Source of the DNA: Rhytidiadelphus loreus
Taxonomy: Eukaryota > Streptophyta > Bryopsida > Hypnales > Hylocomiaceae
Length of the DNA stretch: 64,000 nt
Reading direction: 5' to 3'
NCBI GenBank assembly: GCA_947034895.1
Contig: OX344763.1
Coordinates: forward strand, 59,043,093-59,107,092
The notes beneath the pieces are model-generated. The model worked only from the letters and a program-made list of their open reading frames with translations. It was not told where the DNA came from and ran no database searches. How positions within the stretch are numbered: the first letter of the stretch is position 1; the number at the start of each line of letters is the position of its first letter. A program made the translations under genes and the position numbers. Shown here piece after piece: positions 62,601-64,000 of this stretch.

Positions 62601-64000
62601 CACGATGAATGACTTTCTAGTACGTGAAAATGCAATATTCGTGCACGAACCTTGCCCTCTATTTTAAAGTTGACAAAATTGTAATCTCATGGAATTCATG
62701 TACAGAAATCTGGGAAAGAGGTTGTGCACGTTGCAAGTGCTCCTAAACTCATGAATTAATCAAAAAAATATATAATTGGTGGTCACGATGAATGACTTTC
62801 TAGTACGTGGAAATGAAATATTCCTGCACGAACCTTGCCCTGTATTTTAAAGTCGACAAAATTGTAATCTCATGGAATTCATGTACAGAAATCTGTGAAA
62901 GAGGTTGTGCAAGTTGCAAGTGCTCCTAAATTCATGAATTAATCAAAAAAATATATAATTGGGAGTCACGATGAATGACTTTCTAGTACGTGGAAATGAA
63001 ATATTCCTGCACGAACCTTGCCCTGTATTTTAAAGTCGACAAAATTGTAATCTCATGGAATTCATGTACAGAAATCTGGGAAAGAGGTTGTACAAGTTGC
63101 AAGTGCACCTGAACTCATGAATTAATCAAAAAAATATATAATTGGTGGTCACGATGAATGACTTTCTAGTACGTGGAAATGAAATATTCGTGCACGAACC
63201 TTGCCCTCTATTTTAAAGTCGATAAAATTGTAATCTCATGGAATTCATGTACAGAAATCTGGGAAAGAGGTTGTACAAGTTGCAAGTGCTCCTAAATTCA
63301 TTAATTAATCAAAAAAATATATAATTGGTGGTCACGATGAATGACTTTCTAGTACGTGGAAATGAAATATTCGTGCACGAACCTAGCCCTCTATTTTAAA
63401 GTCCAAAATATTGTAATCTCATGGAATTCATGTACAGAAATCTGGGAAAGAGGTTGTGCACGTTGCAAGTGCTCCTAAACTCATGAATTAATCAAAAAAA
63501 TATATAATTGGTGGTCACGATGAATGACTTTCTAGTACGTGGAAATGAAATATTCCTGCACGAACCTTGCCCTGTATTTTAAAGTTGACAAAATTGTAAT
63601 CTCATAGAATTCATGTACAGAAATCTGTGAAAGAAGTTGTGCAAGTTGCAAGTGCTCCTAAACTCATGAATTAATCAAGAAAATATATAATTGGGAGTCA
63701 CGATGAATGACTTTCTAGTACGTGAAAATGCAATATTCGTGGACGAATCTAGCCCTCTATTTTAAAGTCCAAAATATTGTAATCTCATGGAATTCATGTA
63801 CAGAAATCTGGGAAAGAGGTTGTGCAAGTTGCAAGTGCTCCTAAATTCATGAATTAATCAAAAAAATATATAATTGGTGGTCACGATGAATGACTTTCTA
63901 GTACGTGGAAATGAAATATTCGTGCACGAACCTTGCCCTGTATTTTAAAGTTGACAAAATTGTAATCTCATAGAATTCATGTACAGAAATCTGTGAAAGA
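59641..64000 (+). repeat. Domain A' : return of domain A monomers
   Basis: From about 59.64 kb the markers of domain A return: GCATGAACCTGG with AAAAATG, CTGTGAAAG, GTGCACCTGAAC, GTTGAC, GCACGTTGC and CATTGATAG, the last seen otherwise only at about 120. The stretch 62226 to about 62960 matches 14 to about 750 (offset 62212). The stretch 62965-64000 matches about 2766-3801 (offset 60199), with scattered single-base differences such as TTTCTAGTACG for TTTCCAGTACG. Confidence 0.85.
63880..64000 (+). repeat. Partial monomer at the right window edge
   Basis: The last monomer starts at 63880 and is cut after about 121 bp, within CTGTGAAAGA. It carries GTTGAC and CATAGAATTC, the same variants as monomers at about 1560 and 3750. 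The array continues beyond the right edge. Confidence 0.95.

Larger units (their letters stand above)
1..64000 (+). repeat. 183-bp satellite DNA array, about 350 head-to-tail monomers
   Basis: The anchor GTCACGATGAATGAC recurs at 21, 204, 387, 570, 753 and onward to 63880, always on the + strand, with rare point variants such as GTCTCGATG, GTCAGGATG and GTAACGATG. There are 349 intervals; their total is 63859 bp against 63867 for a perfect 183-bp period, so the net change is eight lost bases. No unique sequence, transposon insertion or inverted monomer was seen. The consensus is about 36% G+C. Arrays of this kind are known from centromeres and heterochromatin of plants and animals. I do not recognise this monomer as a named family, and centromere function is inferred only from length and organisation. 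Confidence 0.98.

Noticed and set aside
1..64000. CRISPR array
   Set aside because: The whole 183-bp unit is repeated; there are no unique spacers between short repeats and no cas genes.
1..64000. Binding box for the centromere protein CENP-B
   Set aside because: I looked for the known TTCG-N4-CGGG-like core. The palindrome begins with TTCG but no CGGG follows at the right spacing in any monomer type I read.
1..64000. Strict dimer (366-bp) unit from GGTGG and GGGAG junctions
   Set aside because: The two junction types do not alternate; runs of four or more of the same type occur from the start of the window.
1..64000. Assignment to a named satellite family or species
   Set aside because: The monomer did not match any satellite that I can recall with certainty, so naming one would be a guess.

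Overview
The whole 64 kb window is one uninterrupted satellite DNA array. A monomer of 183 bp is repeated head to tail, always in the same orientation. Taking GTCACGATG as position 1, I place about 350 monomer starts, the first at 21 and the last at 63880. Almost every interval is exactly 183 bp; checking the register along the window shows a net loss of only eight single bases. The consensus monomer is about 36% G+C. I see no gene, RNA gene, transposon, inverted segment or unique sequence anywhere. Such an array points to a eukaryotic nuclear genome, most likely a centromeric, pericentromeric or other heterochromatic block in a long-read assembly. The monomer length is typical of plant and animal centromere satellites, but I do not recognise this family and cannot name the organism.

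Monomers differ at a limited set of diagnostic positions, and the order of variants shows higher-order structure. Four domains can be drawn, with approximate borders. Domain A (1-16.76 kb) contains a 12-monomer repeat (offset 2196 bp) and a 15-monomer repeat (offset 2745 bp). Domain B (16.76-38.45 kb) contains a 25-monomer tandem duplication (offset 4574 bp), an 11-monomer repeat (2012 bp) and a regular 12-monomer higher-order repeat made of two alternating 6-monomer halves (28.4-33.9 kb). Domain C (38.45-59.64 kb) holds a 6-monomer duplication (1098 bp), a 12-monomer tandem duplication (45.5-49.9 kb) and a mosaic of shuffled blocks. Domain A' (59.64-64 kb) returns to the variants of domain A; its last kilobase matches about 2.77-3.80 kb at an offset of 60199 bp.

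Inside each monomer the most striking elements are a 12-bp perfect palindrome that occurs in two symmetric versions, an A7 tract followed by TATATAATT, and several CpG sites at which many variants look like deamination products. Because 183 is 3 x 61, reading frames stay in register between monomers. This explains two identical 82-codon open frames that are not genes. The window is best read as a record of recent, repeated segmental amplification at several length scales.
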